From Urechidicola croceus (lineage in GTDB: Bacteria; Bacteroidota; Bacteroidia; Flavobacteriales; Flavobacteriaceae), in NCBI GenBank assembly GCA_905181865.1, contig CAJIZG010000002.1:124001-188000 (forward strand): a stretch of DNA of 64,000 nt. The letters are read 5' to 3'. Under the pieces are notes generated by a model. That model saw only the letters and a program-made list of their open reading frames with translations. It was not told the DNA's origin and did no database searches. The position numbers and the translations under genes were made by a program. Below, piece by piece: positions 54,937 to 63,924 of the stretch (position 1 is its first letter; each line of letters starts with the position of its first letter).

Positions 54937-55791
54937 TTATTTATAAGCTACAACGTTTTGCTTCGATGTTCCTAAGCCTTCAATTCCTAATTCTACCACA
55001 TCACCTGCTTTTAAATACATAGGTGGATTTAATCCAAGTCCCACTCCAAATGGTGTGCCTGTAGAGATAATATCTCCTGGTAATAATGTCATAAACTGAC
55101 TGATATGACTGACTACATGTTGCACATTAAAAATAAAGTCAGAAGTGCTGCTGTTTTGCATTGTTTCTCCATTTAATTTCAACCATAAATTGAGGTTGTT
55201 GGGGTCTTTGATTTCATCTTTTGTAGCAATAAATGGTCCAACTGGCGCGAATGTATCACAACTCTTTCCTTTCACCCATTGACCAGATAATTCTAATTGA
55301 AACGCTCTCTCACTTACGTCATTGTGTAATACGTATCCCGCAACATGATCTAGAGAATTCACTTCATCTACGTACGATGCTTTTTTACCAATAACAATAG
55401 AAAGTTCTACTTCCCAATCTGTTTTTGTACTTCCTTTAGGGATAATAATATCGTCATTTGGCCCAACTAAAGCAGACGTCGCTTTAAAGAACAACACGGG
55501 GTGTTCTGGCACTGCCATTCCGCTTTCTGCTGCATGTTGTGCATAGTTTAACCCTACACATACAATTTTTGAAGGTCTTGTTAAAGGTGCGCCCAATCTA
55601 ACATCATTACCAATTTCTGGACAACTAGAATGATTGTCCTTTAACCAAGTACTTAATTTTTCAATTCCTTCATTTCCGAAGAAATCTTCAGTATAGTCAG
55701 TTCCAAAACTAGAAACATCTATTCTTGTTCCGTCTGCTAATTGAACACCTGGTTTCTCTTGTCCTATTGCTCCAAATCGTATTAATTTCAT
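54937..55791 (-). CDS. Fumarylacetoacetase-family hydrolase, probable 2,4-diketo-3-deoxy-L-fuconate hydrolase
   Basis: 284 residues; FAH fold with PSKIVCVGLNYAQHAAESG (about 73-91), TDWEVELSIVIG with metal-binding Glu, and GDIISTGTPFGVGLG (about 238-252). In the non-phosphorylative fucose pathway this family splits 2,4-diketo-3-deoxy-L-fuconate into pyruvate and L-lactate. It is preceded 18 bases upstream by the keto-deoxy-fuconate dehydrogenase gene. Confidence 0.88.
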   Translation of the reverse strand: MKLIRFGAIGQEKPGVQLADGTRIDVSSFGTDYTEDFFGNEGIEKLSTWLKDNHSSCPEIGNDVRLGAPLTRPSKIVCVGLNYAQHAAESGMAVPEHPVLFFKATSALVGPNDDIIIPKGSTKTDWEVELSIVIGKKASYVDEVNSLDHVAGYVLHNDVSERAFQLELSGQWVKGKSCDTFAPVGPFIATKDEIKDPNNLNLWLKLNGETMQNSSTSDFIFNVQHVVSHISQFMTLLPGDIISTGTPFGVGLGLNPPMYLKAGDVVELGIEGLGTSKQNVVAYK

Positions 55792-55809
55792 TTTCTATAT
55801 CTTTTATTA

Positions 55810-56589
55810 TTAACCATTCAATTTTATAAAACCACCGTCAATTGGGTAGTCGGTACCTGTAATAAACCCAGCTTCATCAGAACACAAAAATAAAGCTAAA
55901 TCAGCAATTTCTTGAGGTTTTCCCATTCTTCCAATAGGCTGTGTTCTAGAAAGTTTTTCAAACATTTCTTCTTCTTTTCCAGGATAATTTTTTGCAATAA
56001 ATCCATCAACAAAAGGCGTGTGTACACGTCCTGGGGACATACAATTACATCTAATATTATCTGCTAAATAATCTTTTGCTACGGAATACGTCATTGTAAG
56101 AACAGCCCCTTTGGTCATTGAATAGGCAAATCTATCAGACAATCCTACCGATGAACCAATAGACGCTAAGTTTAAAATAACTCCGCCTCCATTTGCTCTT
56201 AGCGGAGCAATACAAGCTTTAATACAATTATATACACCTTTGATGTTTACATCATACAAACGATCTAAATCTGATTCTTCAACAGCTTCTACATTTCCAA
56301 CATGAGCAATCCCTGCATTATTGACGAGAATAGAGATACTTTCTGATACACTTATTTTTTCAATAACGCTATGTACATTTTGCTGCTTAGTAACATCGCA
56401 TTGATGTGCTACTGCCTGTCCGCCAGTTGAAGTTATACTGCTTACGGTTGCTTCTGCTCCTTGTAAATTAAAATCTAAAATATGAACTTTCGCTCCTTGC
56501 TCTGCAAAGGTCTTAGAAATAGCCTCTCCAATTCCACTACCACCTCCAGTTACGATGGCTATTTTTCCTTTTAAACTAAATTTTGTCAT
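55810..56589 (-). CDS. Short-chain dehydrogenase, probable 2-keto-3-deoxy-L-fuconate dehydrogenase
   Basis: 259 residues, classical SDR: IVTGGGSGIGEAISKTFA (about 11-28), NNAGIAHVGN (about 90), catalytic YSMTKGAV (Tyr-x3-Lys intact, about 155) and YPIDGGFIKLNG at the end. Position between the dehydratase and the hydrolase gives the role. Its intact catalytic triad contrasts with the SDR at 50.8 kb. Confidence 0.87.
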   Translation of the reverse strand: MTKFSLKGKIAIVTGGGSGIGEAISKTFAEQGAKVHILDFNLQGAEATVSSITSTGGQAVAHQCDVTKQQNVHSVIEKISVSESISILVNNAGIAHVGNVEAVEESDLDRLYDVNIKGVYNCIKACIAPLRANGGGVILNLASIGSSVGLSDRFAYSMTKGAVLTMTYSVAKDYLADNIRCNCMSPGRVHTPFVDGFIAKNYPGKEEEMFEKLSRTQPIGRMGKPQEIADLALFLCSDEAGFITGTDYPIDGGFIKLNG

Positions 56590-56615
56590 GCTATTATTAT
56601 AATGTTAATTTATAT

Positions 56616-58280
56616 TTATAATGACATTCCTCGTTTCCAAGGAATAAAATCGTCTTGTCCTAATATTCTCGCTTTTGTTTGAATCTTACCACTTGCAACT
56701 GCAATTATATAGTCTAGAAGTTCTTCTCCTTTTTCTTGAATAGTCGAAGTCCCTTCAATAATATCACCTGTATTGAAATCAGTTATATCATTCATTTTAT
56801 TGAATAACTTTGTGTTTGACGATACTTTAATTACCGGTGTAATTGGATTTCCTGTCGGAGTTCCTAATCCAGTGGAGAATAAAATGATGTTTGCTCCAGA
56901 TCCAGCCAAACCAGTTGTTGATTCAACATCATTTCCTGGGGTACACAAAAGATTTAATCCGGGCTTTACAACCTGTTCCGTGTAGTCTAATACGTCTTGA
57001 ACAGGAGAATTGCCCCCTTTTTTTGCCGCTCCAGCAGATTTGATAGCATCTGTTATCAAGCCATCCTTAATGTTTCCCGGAGAAGGGTTCATAGAAAACG
57101 CAGCTCCCAACGCCTCGGCCTTAGAATTATAAACTGACATGATACTAGAAAACTTCTCAGCAATTCGAGTGTTTGTACAGCGATTAATGAGTTCTTGTTC
57201 TACCCCGTTTAATTCAGGAAACTCTGAAAGCACCGTTGCACCGCCTAAACTTACAATTAAATCTGAGACATACCCGAGAGTAGGATTCGCTGAAATCCCA
57301 GAGAACCCATCCGATCCACCACATTCTAACCCTATAACCAATTTATCTAATCCTGCAGGTTTTCTTTCGGCTTTATTTGCTTGAATTAAACCTACAAAGG
57401 TCTTTTTTACGGCTTCTGCAATTAATTCTTTTTCTGTTGCTATTTTTTGCTGTTCCAATATGTATATAGGCTTCTTAATATCGTTAGAGATCTTGTCTAG
57501 GGCGTCTTGCAAAATGCTTACTTGGGCATGTTGACAACCTAAACTTAAAACAGTAGCACCTGCAACATTCGGATTATTGATATATCCTGCCAATAAATTG
57601 CATAAGGTAATAGCGTCAGAAGTTGCACCTCCACAACCTCCATCATGTGTTAGAAATTTAATTCCATCTATATTTGGGAATAGCGGGTTCTTTGTCTGAG
57701 CAGTTGAAGACTCAATGATATCTTCATTTAAAATAGCTTCTTCTGAAGCTCCATTGGTGTAAGCATCAATTAATTTATCAACATTCAGTCCAATGTGTTT
57801 TTTTCTTCCAAAACCCAACTTTTCTACCAACGCTTGATTCAATACTTTTACATTTCTGTTCTGGCAAAAAACCAGGGGTATAACCAACCAATTATTTTCA
57901 GTTCCTACAGTGCCATTGGATCTGTGATATCCGTTAAAGGTTTTATATGTAAAGTTGACTAAATCAGGAGCAATCCATTGCTCGTTTTTACTTTTTGAAT
58001 CTACGCCATACTGCTCCGTTTCATGGATCAAATTTTTAGTAGTAATTTTTTCTCCAGAATCTATGGCACATGTTGCTTTTCCAACAATAACGCCATACAT
58101 GTAAACCAAAGCTCCAGTTTCAACAGGTTCTGTTAAAAATTTATGTTTTGCATCAATATCTTCCTTAAGTATGTAGTTTTTTTCTTGATAAGAAACTTCT
58201 TCCCCTTCTTTTAAATCAGATAATGCAACAAGAACATTGTCTTTTGAATGTATTTTTAAAACCTTATTGTTAAGTTTCAT
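56616..58280 (-). CDS. UxaA-family (altronate dehydratase-like) sugar-acid dehydratase, probable L-fuconate dehydratase
   Basis: 554 residues from the ATG at 58280; an upstream GTG at 58307 lies inside the promoter motif and is rejected. There is an N-terminal SAF domain (about 1-85: KVLKIHSKDNVLVALSDLKE) followed by the D-galactarate/altronate dehydratase core (FLTHDGGCGGATSDA, LSLGCQHAQVS, VIGLECGGSDGFSGISANP) with the Fe-site cysteines. Relatives dehydrate altronate or galactarate. Here the flanking genes call for L-fuconate, a step usually done by an enolase-superfamily enzyme, so this would be a non-orthologous replacement. It is the first gene of its operon. Confidence 0.85.
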   Translation of the reverse strand: MKLNNKVLKIHSKDNVLVALSDLKEGEEVSYQEKNYILKEDIDAKHKFLTEPVETGALVYMYGVIVGKATCAIDSGEKITTKNLIHETEQYGVDSKSKNEQWIAPDLVNFTYKTFNGYHRSNGTVGTENNWLVIPLVFCQNRNVKVLNQALVEKLGFGRKKHIGLNVDKLIDAYTNGASEEAILNEDIIESSTAQTKNPLFPNIDGIKFLTHDGGCGGATSDAITLCNLLAGYINNPNVAGATVLSLGCQHAQVSILQDALDKISNDIKKPIYILEQQKIATEKELIAEAVKKTFVGLIQANKAERKPAGLDKLVIGLECGGSDGFSGISANPTLGYVSDLIVSLGGATVLSEFPELNGVEQELINRCTNTRIAEKFSSIMSVYNSKAEALGAAFSMNPSPGNIKDGLITDAIKSAGAAKKGGNSPVQDVLDYTEQVVKPGLNLLCTPGNDVESTTGLAGSGANIILFSTGLGTPTGNPITPVIKVSSNTKLFNKMNDITDFNTGDIIEGTSTIQEKGEELLDYIIAVASGKIQTKARILGQDDFIPWKRGMSL

Positions 58281-58306
58281 TAATTCTTTATAATTGTATT
58301 GAATCA

Positions 58307-58314
58307 CAAAAGTA
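58307..58314 (-). promoter_or_regulatory. -7 promoter motif of the dehydratase-GH31 operon
   Basis: The minus strand reads TACTTTTG, 26 bases before the ATG at 58280. Confidence 0.6.
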
Positions 58315-58607
58315 CGATATATTAAAAATTTAATCTTCTTATGTTTACGCTATTTATAATACTATTTTTGCTCACAAGAAGTGCTTGTTGGGTTAAATAT
58401 AGGCATGTTTTTAAGAGGTAGATTAAATATATTAGGTTGGGGTATAAAAGTAAATCGGAAATAAAATTAACTACCGTTTATGGAGGGATTTTTTTGATGC
58501 ATGATACGGGAAAAGAGTACCTTAAAAAAGAGTACTTATTTGATTGTATCCGTCAGATGCTTGTGCATTTTGACAGTTTTAAAATTTTAAGCCGTAAAAT
58601 TAGGATA

Positions 58608-58896
58608 ATATATTTCAGTTACTCGTACTTCAGGAAAAGAATGGTTCATGGATCATTAACGTAGAGGGATACAAGAGAAATAGAACTAAACTTTGATTTT
58701 TTGAATGAAAATACAGCATACATCGCTAGGTTTTACTAGGATGGTAAAGACTCACATTTCCTAATCAATAAAGAGGCTTCTATTTTAAAGCCAGTGATTA
58801 AATGAAATAAAGAGACTTTGTTAGAAATAAGCTTAGCGAAAGGTGGCGGACATTCTATGTGAATTCGGCCAACGAATCAATAAATTACATCAAAAA
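58608..58896 (+). pseudogene. Decayed C-terminal end of a GH97-like glycosidase
   Basis: Forward-strand pieces read VTRTSGKEWFM, then after shifts ELNFDFLNENTAYIARFY, a stop, DGKDSHFLINKEASIL, another stop, and ISLAKGGGHSM with TGA and IRPTNES. The order matches the C-terminal beta-sandwich of GH97 enzymes (xGxDWFxG ... LDFL ... Y.A.IY.DG ... L..GGG.A.R..P). At least four lesions are present. DNA from 58315 to 58607 has a chance 75-residue frame but nothing recognisable. Confidence 0.65.
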
Positions 58897-58994
58897 TGAA
58901 ATTAAAAATTCTAATTAGTATTGTAGTGATTGGTCAGCCTATGAGTTGTTCGAATTCGAAGAATAGGTTTAATACTATTTTTTACTTCGAGTAA
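58896..58994 (+). pseudogene. Orphan lipoprotein signal fragment
   Basis: ATG at 58896 gives MKLKILISIVVIGQPMSCSN with a lipobox, then stops at residue 33, overlapping the 3' end of the convergent metallophosphatase gene. It looks like the 5' end of a lost lipoprotein or glycosidase gene. Confidence 0.4.
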
Positions 58995-59811
58995 AGCGAA
59001 ATGGATCAGGTAAATCAGGGTTTACTGTTACTTGTAAAATTTCAGCTCCAGCATCAACTTGTACTCTTAAAATATTTTGTTCTTTCCAAGGTCTGTCTTT
59101 AATCCAAACATGCCCATCACCGTGTAAATATAGAATAGGTTTGTCAAATAAAGCGGCAATAGCTCTGAATTTCTTTGTAAAAATTTTATATTTTTCAGGC
59201 TTGAGTTGCAAATTGGCATGTCCAAAAATCACCATTGCTTCAATTGATTTATCATTGTTTTTAAGTGATTGTTCAATCCATTTTGCATTGGCATTCAGGC
59301 GTTCTTGCCACTCGTTTGAATCATGAATTCGACCTCCCAGCAAGTTAAGTCCCACAAATAATATATGTCCTTCTCTCCAAGCAAAATTTTCCTTTTGTGC
59401 TGGTTGATATTGAATATTGGCGTTCTCAGACCAATTTTCATGGAAATGGAAAAAATAGCGGTTCCAGAATGCAAAGGCCTCTTTTGGATGTTTACAATCA
59501 TTATACTCATTGTCTCCCGGAATGATATAAACGGGTGCACTAAATTTTTTCAAGATATTAGAAACATTGATATAAATAGCTTCTTCACAAGGGGTACTTC
59601 CAGATTTGATGTCACCCAAATGAATAACAAAAGAAGTGCTGTCTTTTTTGTTGTGTTTAATAATATTGGTTTCAAGTGCTGATGCATCATCCAACGTATA
59701 GGGAACATCTCCAATTGCAGAAAAAATGACCGTTTTTGAATTGTCCTCACATGCTATAAGAAACAGGAACAACATGAGAAACAGGATGTAAGTTGATTGT
59801 TTTTTGTTCAT
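58975..59811 (-). CDS. Metallophosphoesterase lipoprotein
   Basis: 278 residues with lipobox LFLIAC (Cys21). The calcineurin-like metal motifs are in order: IGDVPY (about 33), FVIHLGDIKSG (about 62-72), IIPGDNEYND (about 96), IFGHANLQ (about 196) and YLHGDGHVW (about 228-236). A predicted envelope phosphatase or phosphodiesterase with unknown substrate. It stands between two decayed glycosidase fragments and has no clear functional partner. Confidence 0.82.
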   Translation of the reverse strand: MNKKQSTYILFLMLFLFLIACEDNSKTVIFSAIGDVPYTLDDASALETNIIKHNKKDSTSFVIHLGDIKSGSTPCEEAIYINVSNILKKFSAPVYIIPGDNEYNDCKHPKEAFAFWNRYFFHFHENWSENANIQYQPAQKENFAWREGHILFVGLNLLGGRIHDSNEWQERLNANAKWIEQSLKNNDKSIEAMVIFGHANLQLKPEKYKIFTKKFRAIAALFDKPILYLHGDGHVWIKDRPWKEQNILRVQVDAGAEILQVTVNPDLPDPFRFTRSKK

Positions 59812-60025
59812 GACTTTTTTATTTTTATTATTAGTTTCGAGGAACTAATCTTTAGCTTAGATAGAGATTCAAAAGAAGGCCTTCAAATTTAATAAAAAGC
59901 AGACAAATTCAGAGGGAATTATAATAGGATTTTATAAATTAGTGCCTTTAGGAAAATCATTCAAATCATATTGAGCGTATTATGCTCGAATAAGAATTGT
60001 GAATTTAAATAAAAACAGAAAATAC

Positions 60026-60427
60026 ATGAGTAAATTCGCATTGTTAGTAGTCTTTTTTTGCGGACTTAATTTTTTCGGTCAAACGAAAGGATTACGACTT
60101 AAAAGTCTCTCCGAAAATCTAATTGTTGAAATTTTAAATGAAGACGGTAGTTTAAATTTGGAACTTACAAGTTCAAAAAAAATAATTTTGGATATCAATC
60201 TAAAAGGATTTGTTATTGATAAAGAAATAGATCTAAAAAGATTTGAGATTACCAATAGCAAGAAAAGTTCTAAAAAAGAAAAATGGATTCCGGTATATGT
60301 AGAACGAAATTCTGTTTTAAATAAGTTTAATGAAATTGAACTTACGTTGGTTTGTAATGAAAACTCAAAAGGTATAATAAAACTCATTTGTAGAACGTAT
60401 GATGAAGGAATTGATAGAGTCAATTAA
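60026..60427 (+). pseudogene. N-terminal fragment of a GH97-like glycosidase
   Basis: From MSKFALLVVFFCGLNFFGQ (signal peptide) the frame continues LRLKSLSENLIVEILNEDGS and IELTLVCNENSKGIIKLICR, and ends RTYDEGIDRVN. This follows the GH97 N-terminal beta-sandwich up to its R-x-YDEGIAFRY motif, where the sequence breaks. The catalytic barrel is missing. A GTG start at 59999 is possible but adds nine residues before the signal peptide. Confidence 0.6.
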
Positions 60428-60445
60428 GGATGCAGAAAACAGGAA

Positions 60446-60594
60446 TAATTCTGATATAGATTTTTGTGAATACGATGGTAAATTAATTATTAATTATTCA
60501 CGGGGAGATCAACGTGGGAAACAGTTTTTGAGCTGAAGCAACCTATGATGGTACATTGGAAAAATTCCTTAAAGGTTGGTTTCCAAAACAATAA
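60446..60594 (+). pseudogene. 3' fragment of another secreted carbohydrate-active protein
   Basis: Immediately after the GH97-like break a different frame reads SDIDFCEYDGKLIINYSRGD and QRGKQFL, then a one-base shift, then EATYDGTLEKFLKGWFPKQ and a stop. The sequence resembles the C-terminus of BNR/sialidase-like or five-bladed-propeller glycosidases, by recollection only. It appears fused by deletion to the preceding fragment. Confidence 0.45.
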
Positions 60595-60718
60595 TCTTTA
60601 AATGTATATTTGGAAACAAATGGGATAACTACAAAAATTTAAAGTGAACCCTACTTTATGTATTTTGGCTTTGTTGTTTTGGAAGAAAAAACAATAGAAA
60701 CGGATAAAAAAGAAAAAT

Positions 60719-62125
60719 ATGTATACAACCGCAGAAAGTACAAATAATAAGAATAAAAAATATTTAACTTTAATCTGTTTTGTAGCCTCATTGGGAGGTG
60801 TGCTTTTTGGATTCGACACGGCAGTCATCTCTGGAACCTTTGGGTTTGTAGAAACATTTTTCACATTGGATAAGTTAGAAGTTGGTTGGTTCGCTAGTTC
60901 CGCCTTGGTAGGAGCCATATCAGGTGCTGCCATGGCAGGAGTGTTAAGCGATACATATGGTAGAAAACCAGTGCTTTTTGTAGCGGCATTATTTTTCTTT
61001 ATATCAGCGTTGGGGTCTGCAATGCCTCCGAATTTTATGTTCTTAATTGTTGCAAGGCTTGTTGGAGGATTTGGCGTAGGGATGGCTTCAGTATTGGCAC
61101 CATTGTATATTTCAGAAATAGCCCCACCGAAGATTCGGGGCAGACTTGTAGCGTTGTATCAACTCTCCATTGTTATTGGCATATTGTTAGCGTATTTTTC
61201 GAATTGGTTTTTATTGGGCTTTGCTCAAGATAATCTAAATGCTTTCGGAGGAACGGGAATTTTCCATAAGGCCATGGTTTCAGAAGTATGGCGAGGGATG
61301 TTCGGCTCAGAAATGATCCCTTCTGCACTATTTATAGTATTACTATTTCTAATTCCAGAAAGCCCTCGTTGGTTGATAAAAAACGGACAATCAGATAAAG
61401 GTTATATTATATTGTCTAAGATTAGCGGTGCAAACGTGGCCAAGGAAGAATTAGTGGAAATAAAGGAAATGGTAACCCATGTTAAAGGGAAAATTAGCGA
61501 ACTTTTTAAGCCAGGTTTGCGCTTAGCTTTAATTGTAGGTGTTGGACTCTCAGTCTTTGGACAGTTTACCGGTGTAAATATCATCGTGTATTATGGACCA
61601 ACTATTCTTGAAGACGCAGGGTTCCAATTGGACAGTGCACTACAGTTTCAGGTGGCTATAGGAATCATCAATCTTATATTCACCATTATTGCTTTGTGGA
61701 AAATAGATAGTTGGGGACGACGTCCATTATTGATATGGGGAATGGCAGCAGTCTTTATTTCTTTGATGATTATAGCCACTATGTTTAGTTTGGGGCAATC
61801 AGGTATTTGGATTGTTGTCATGCTGTGTGTTTATATGGCAGCATTGGCAATCTCTATTAATGCCGTTATTTGGGTGTTAATCGGAGAAATTTTTCCTACC
61901 CGAATAAGAGGGAGAGCCATGTCTATCGCTACCTTCGCTAACTGGGGAATTAATTTCATGACTGCCTTTCTATTTCCTTGGTATGTTGACAAGATTGGTG
62001 TGGGTGCTGGATTTTTCACTTTTGCCTTCATGTGTCTAATAGCAACTATCTTTTTTTATAAAGTTATTCCTGAAACTAAAGGGAAAAGTTTAGAGGAAAT
62101 TGAAACTTATTGGAAGTCAAAATAA
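60719..62125 (+). CDS. Sugar porter family MFS transporter
   Basis: 468 residues, twelve predicted spans, with sugar-porter signatures: GGVLFGFDTAVISG (about 22-35), DTYGRKPVL (about 79), RLVGGFGVGMASVLAPLYISEIAPPKIRGR (region about 107-136, quoted for its R-GG-G and E-R pattern), PESPRWLIKNG (about 213) and PETKGKSLEEIE (C-terminus). It probably imports a hexose or pentose by H+ symport. The position before a sulfatase suggests a monosaccharide from a sulfated glycan. Confidence 0.92.
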   Translation: MYTTAESTNNKNKKYLTLICFVASLGGVLFGFDTAVISGTFGFVETFFTLDKLEVGWFASSALVGAISGAAMAGVLSDTYGRKPVLFVAALFFFISALGSAMPPNFMFLIVARLVGGFGVGMASVLAPLYISEIAPPKIRGRLVALYQLSIVIGILLAYFSNWFLLGFAQDNLNAFGGTGIFHKAMVSEVWRGMFGSEMIPSALFIVLLFLIPESPRWLIKNGQSDKGYIILSKISGANVAKEELVEIKEMVTHVKGKISELFKPGLRLALIVGVGLSVFGQFTGVNIIVYYGPTILEDAGFQLDSALQFQVAIGIINLIFTIIALWKIDSWGRRPLLIWGMAAVFISLMIIATMFSLGQSGIWIVVMLCVYMAALAISINAVIWVLIGEIFPTRIRGRAMSIATFANWGINFMTAFLFPWYVDKIGVGAGFFTFAFMCLIATIFFYKVIPETKGKSLEEIETYWKSK

Positions 62126-62155
62126 AAAAGAATTAAGCAATAAAAAATAATAAGA

Positions 62156-62353
62156 ATGAAGAAAATTAGTTGGATTGCTTGCGCCTACTTTATTGCCATA
62201 AATATAAATGCAACAGCTCAACATGATACTGGTCGAAATACAGTTAAGATTTTAGCAAATGTAGATTTTGAAAAAATCAACTTTCACGACACTTATAGCG
62301 CGAATTATGTAATTAATTTAATATCAATGCAATTAAAACCAATTGGAATATGA
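62156..62353 (+). pseudogene. Short leader-bearing fragment of a secreted protein
   Basis: 65 residues with signal peptide MKKISWIACAYFIAININA, then AQHDTGRNTVKIL, ending after an Asn/Ile-rich tail. The mature start AQHD[T/A]G is shared with the gene that runs off the window end at 63925. It is probably the 5' remnant of a paralogous gene, but it could be a genuine small protein. The last codons overlap the sulfatase start. Confidence 0.4.
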
Positions 62354-63882
62354 AAATCAAGCATACAATTATCATCGCATTATTAGTCCCTTTTTTGCTT
62401 TCATCTTGTTTAGAAAAAAAGAAAAAAGAAGAAGAATCGAAAGTAGAAAAACTACCCAACATTGTACTCTTCATGGGTGACGATCATGGTTGGGATGAGG
62501 TGGGCTATAATGGACACCCACATGTTAAAACACCAGTATTGGATGAAATGGCGGCACAAGGATTGCGACTGGATCGATTTTACTCAGGTCACCCAAGCTG
62601 CTCTCCCACGCGGGGTAGTTTTATGACGGGTCGACATCCCAATCGTTACGGTACATTTTCGCCTAACTGGTCCATTCGTCCAGAAGAAATTAGTATTGCT
62701 CACATTATGGCTAAAGCAGGTTATATATCCGCTCATTACGGTAAATGGCACTTGGGTCCGGTCAAGAAGGGTTCGCCTACAAGTCCAGGGGCTATGGGTT
62801 TCAATGAATGGTTGTCTCATGACAATTTCTTTGAAATGGATCCCATACTCTCCAGGAATGGAGGACCTCCTGAGAAGTTTATGGGAGAAGGGTCACAAAT
62901 CGTTGTCGATGAGGCTATCAAGTTTATTAAAAAATCAAATAAAAGTGAAAAGCCATTTTTTATAGTTGTCTGGTATGGTTCGCCACATGAGCCTTATAGT
63001 GGTCTGCCTGAAGATCTCGCTTCGTATGCTGATCTTCCTGAAGAATATGCCAATCAAACAGTCAAACTTACTTCTAACGAAACAGGTGAACGTGTGGAGC
63101 GTCCGTTGAGGGACGTATTGCAAGAAAGATACGCCGAAGTCACCGCCATGGATAGGTCAATTGGAGTCATGAGAGACTACTTGAAAAAAGAAGGGTTAAG
63201 CGATAATACGATCCTCTGGTATTGCGGTGATAACGGCACGCCATCCAGTGCTGCTAGAACAGGAATGACATTAAGGTCTCAAAAAGGGTCTGTCTATGAA
63301 GGAGGAATCAGGGTGCCTGCAGTGATCGAATGGCCTTCACAAATTAAAGCTGCAAGAGTTACAACACATAATTCAGTTACAAGCGATATCTTACCAACCT
63401 TGTGCGAACTAGTGGGCCAACCACTGCCTAACCGCCCATTGGATGGAATAAGCCTGGTACCTGTGATCCAGGGCAGTAAAAAAACTCGTAGCAAGCCGAT
63501 ATTCTTTTGGAAATTCGATAGCAGCAAGGTCTTTAATGAAGAATCCGAACCCTACATAGACCCTCCACTTCAGGAAGGTACAGTACCACTTGTTAAGATA
63601 ATGAATGGGAAGTATACCCGAACATTCCGAAATCTAAAATATCCTGTGGCGAGCGAAGGCCATACGGGTGGTGAAAGGACGATAATGGATGATCAATACA
63701 AATTAGTTATTGGTGCTGAGCCTAACGATGCTTCAAAGATTGAGTTATTTGATATCACGAATGATCCAGCAGAGGAAAATAATTTGGTTTCAACTCATCC
63801 TAAGGTTAGCAAAAAATTACAAAAACAACTTAATGATTGGCAGCAGTCGGTGCTTCATAGTTTGACGGGAGCGGATTATTAA
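62350..63882 (+). CDS. Cys-type sulfatase (family S1), lipoprotein
   Basis: 510 residues; lipobox FLLSSC (Cys20). The N-terminal metal site is VLFMGDDHGWDEVGYNGHP (about 39-57). The formylglycine signature is CSPTRGSFMTGR (about 82-93), so Cys83 region is the residue converted by a formylglycine-generating enzyme. YGKWHLGP (about 131), CGDNGTPS and SVYEGGIRVPAVIEWP (about 315-330) complete the family pattern. It likely removes sulfate from an algal polysaccharide near the cell surface. It may be co-transcribed with the sugar porter. Confidence 0.93.
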   Translation: MKIKHTIIIALLVPFLLSSCLEKKKKEEESKVEKLPNIVLFMGDDHGWDEVGYNGHPHVKTPVLDEMAAQGLRLDRFYSGHPSCSPTRGSFMTGRHPNRYGTFSPNWSIRPEEISIAHIMAKAGYISAHYGKWHLGPVKKGSPTSPGAMGFNEWLSHDNFFEMDPILSRNGGPPEKFMGEGSQIVVDEAIKFIKKSNKSEKPFFIVVWYGSPHEPYSGLPEDLASYADLPEEYANQTVKLTSNETGERVERPLRDVLQERYAEVTAMDRSIGVMRDYLKKEGLSDNTILWYCGDNGTPSSAARTGMTLRSQKGSVYEGGIRVPAVIEWPSQIKAARVTTHNSVTSDILPTLCELVGQPLPNRPLDGISLVPVIQGSKKTRSKPIFFWKFDSSKVFNEESEPYIDPPLQEGTVPLVKIMNGKYTRTFRNLKYPVASEGHTGGERTIMDDQYKLVIGAEPNDASKIELFDITNDPAEENNLVSTHPKVSKKLQKQLNDWQQSVLHSLTGADY

Positions 63883-63924
63883 AGTATTTTTGTTTCTTTA
63901 ATAAAAAATCAACAAAATAGTTTT

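Noticed and set aside
58437-58664. Forward 75-residue frame upstream of the fucose dehydratase
   Set aside because: No recognisable family. Its tail overlaps the out-of-frame GH97-like remnant, so it is probably chance within degraded DNA.
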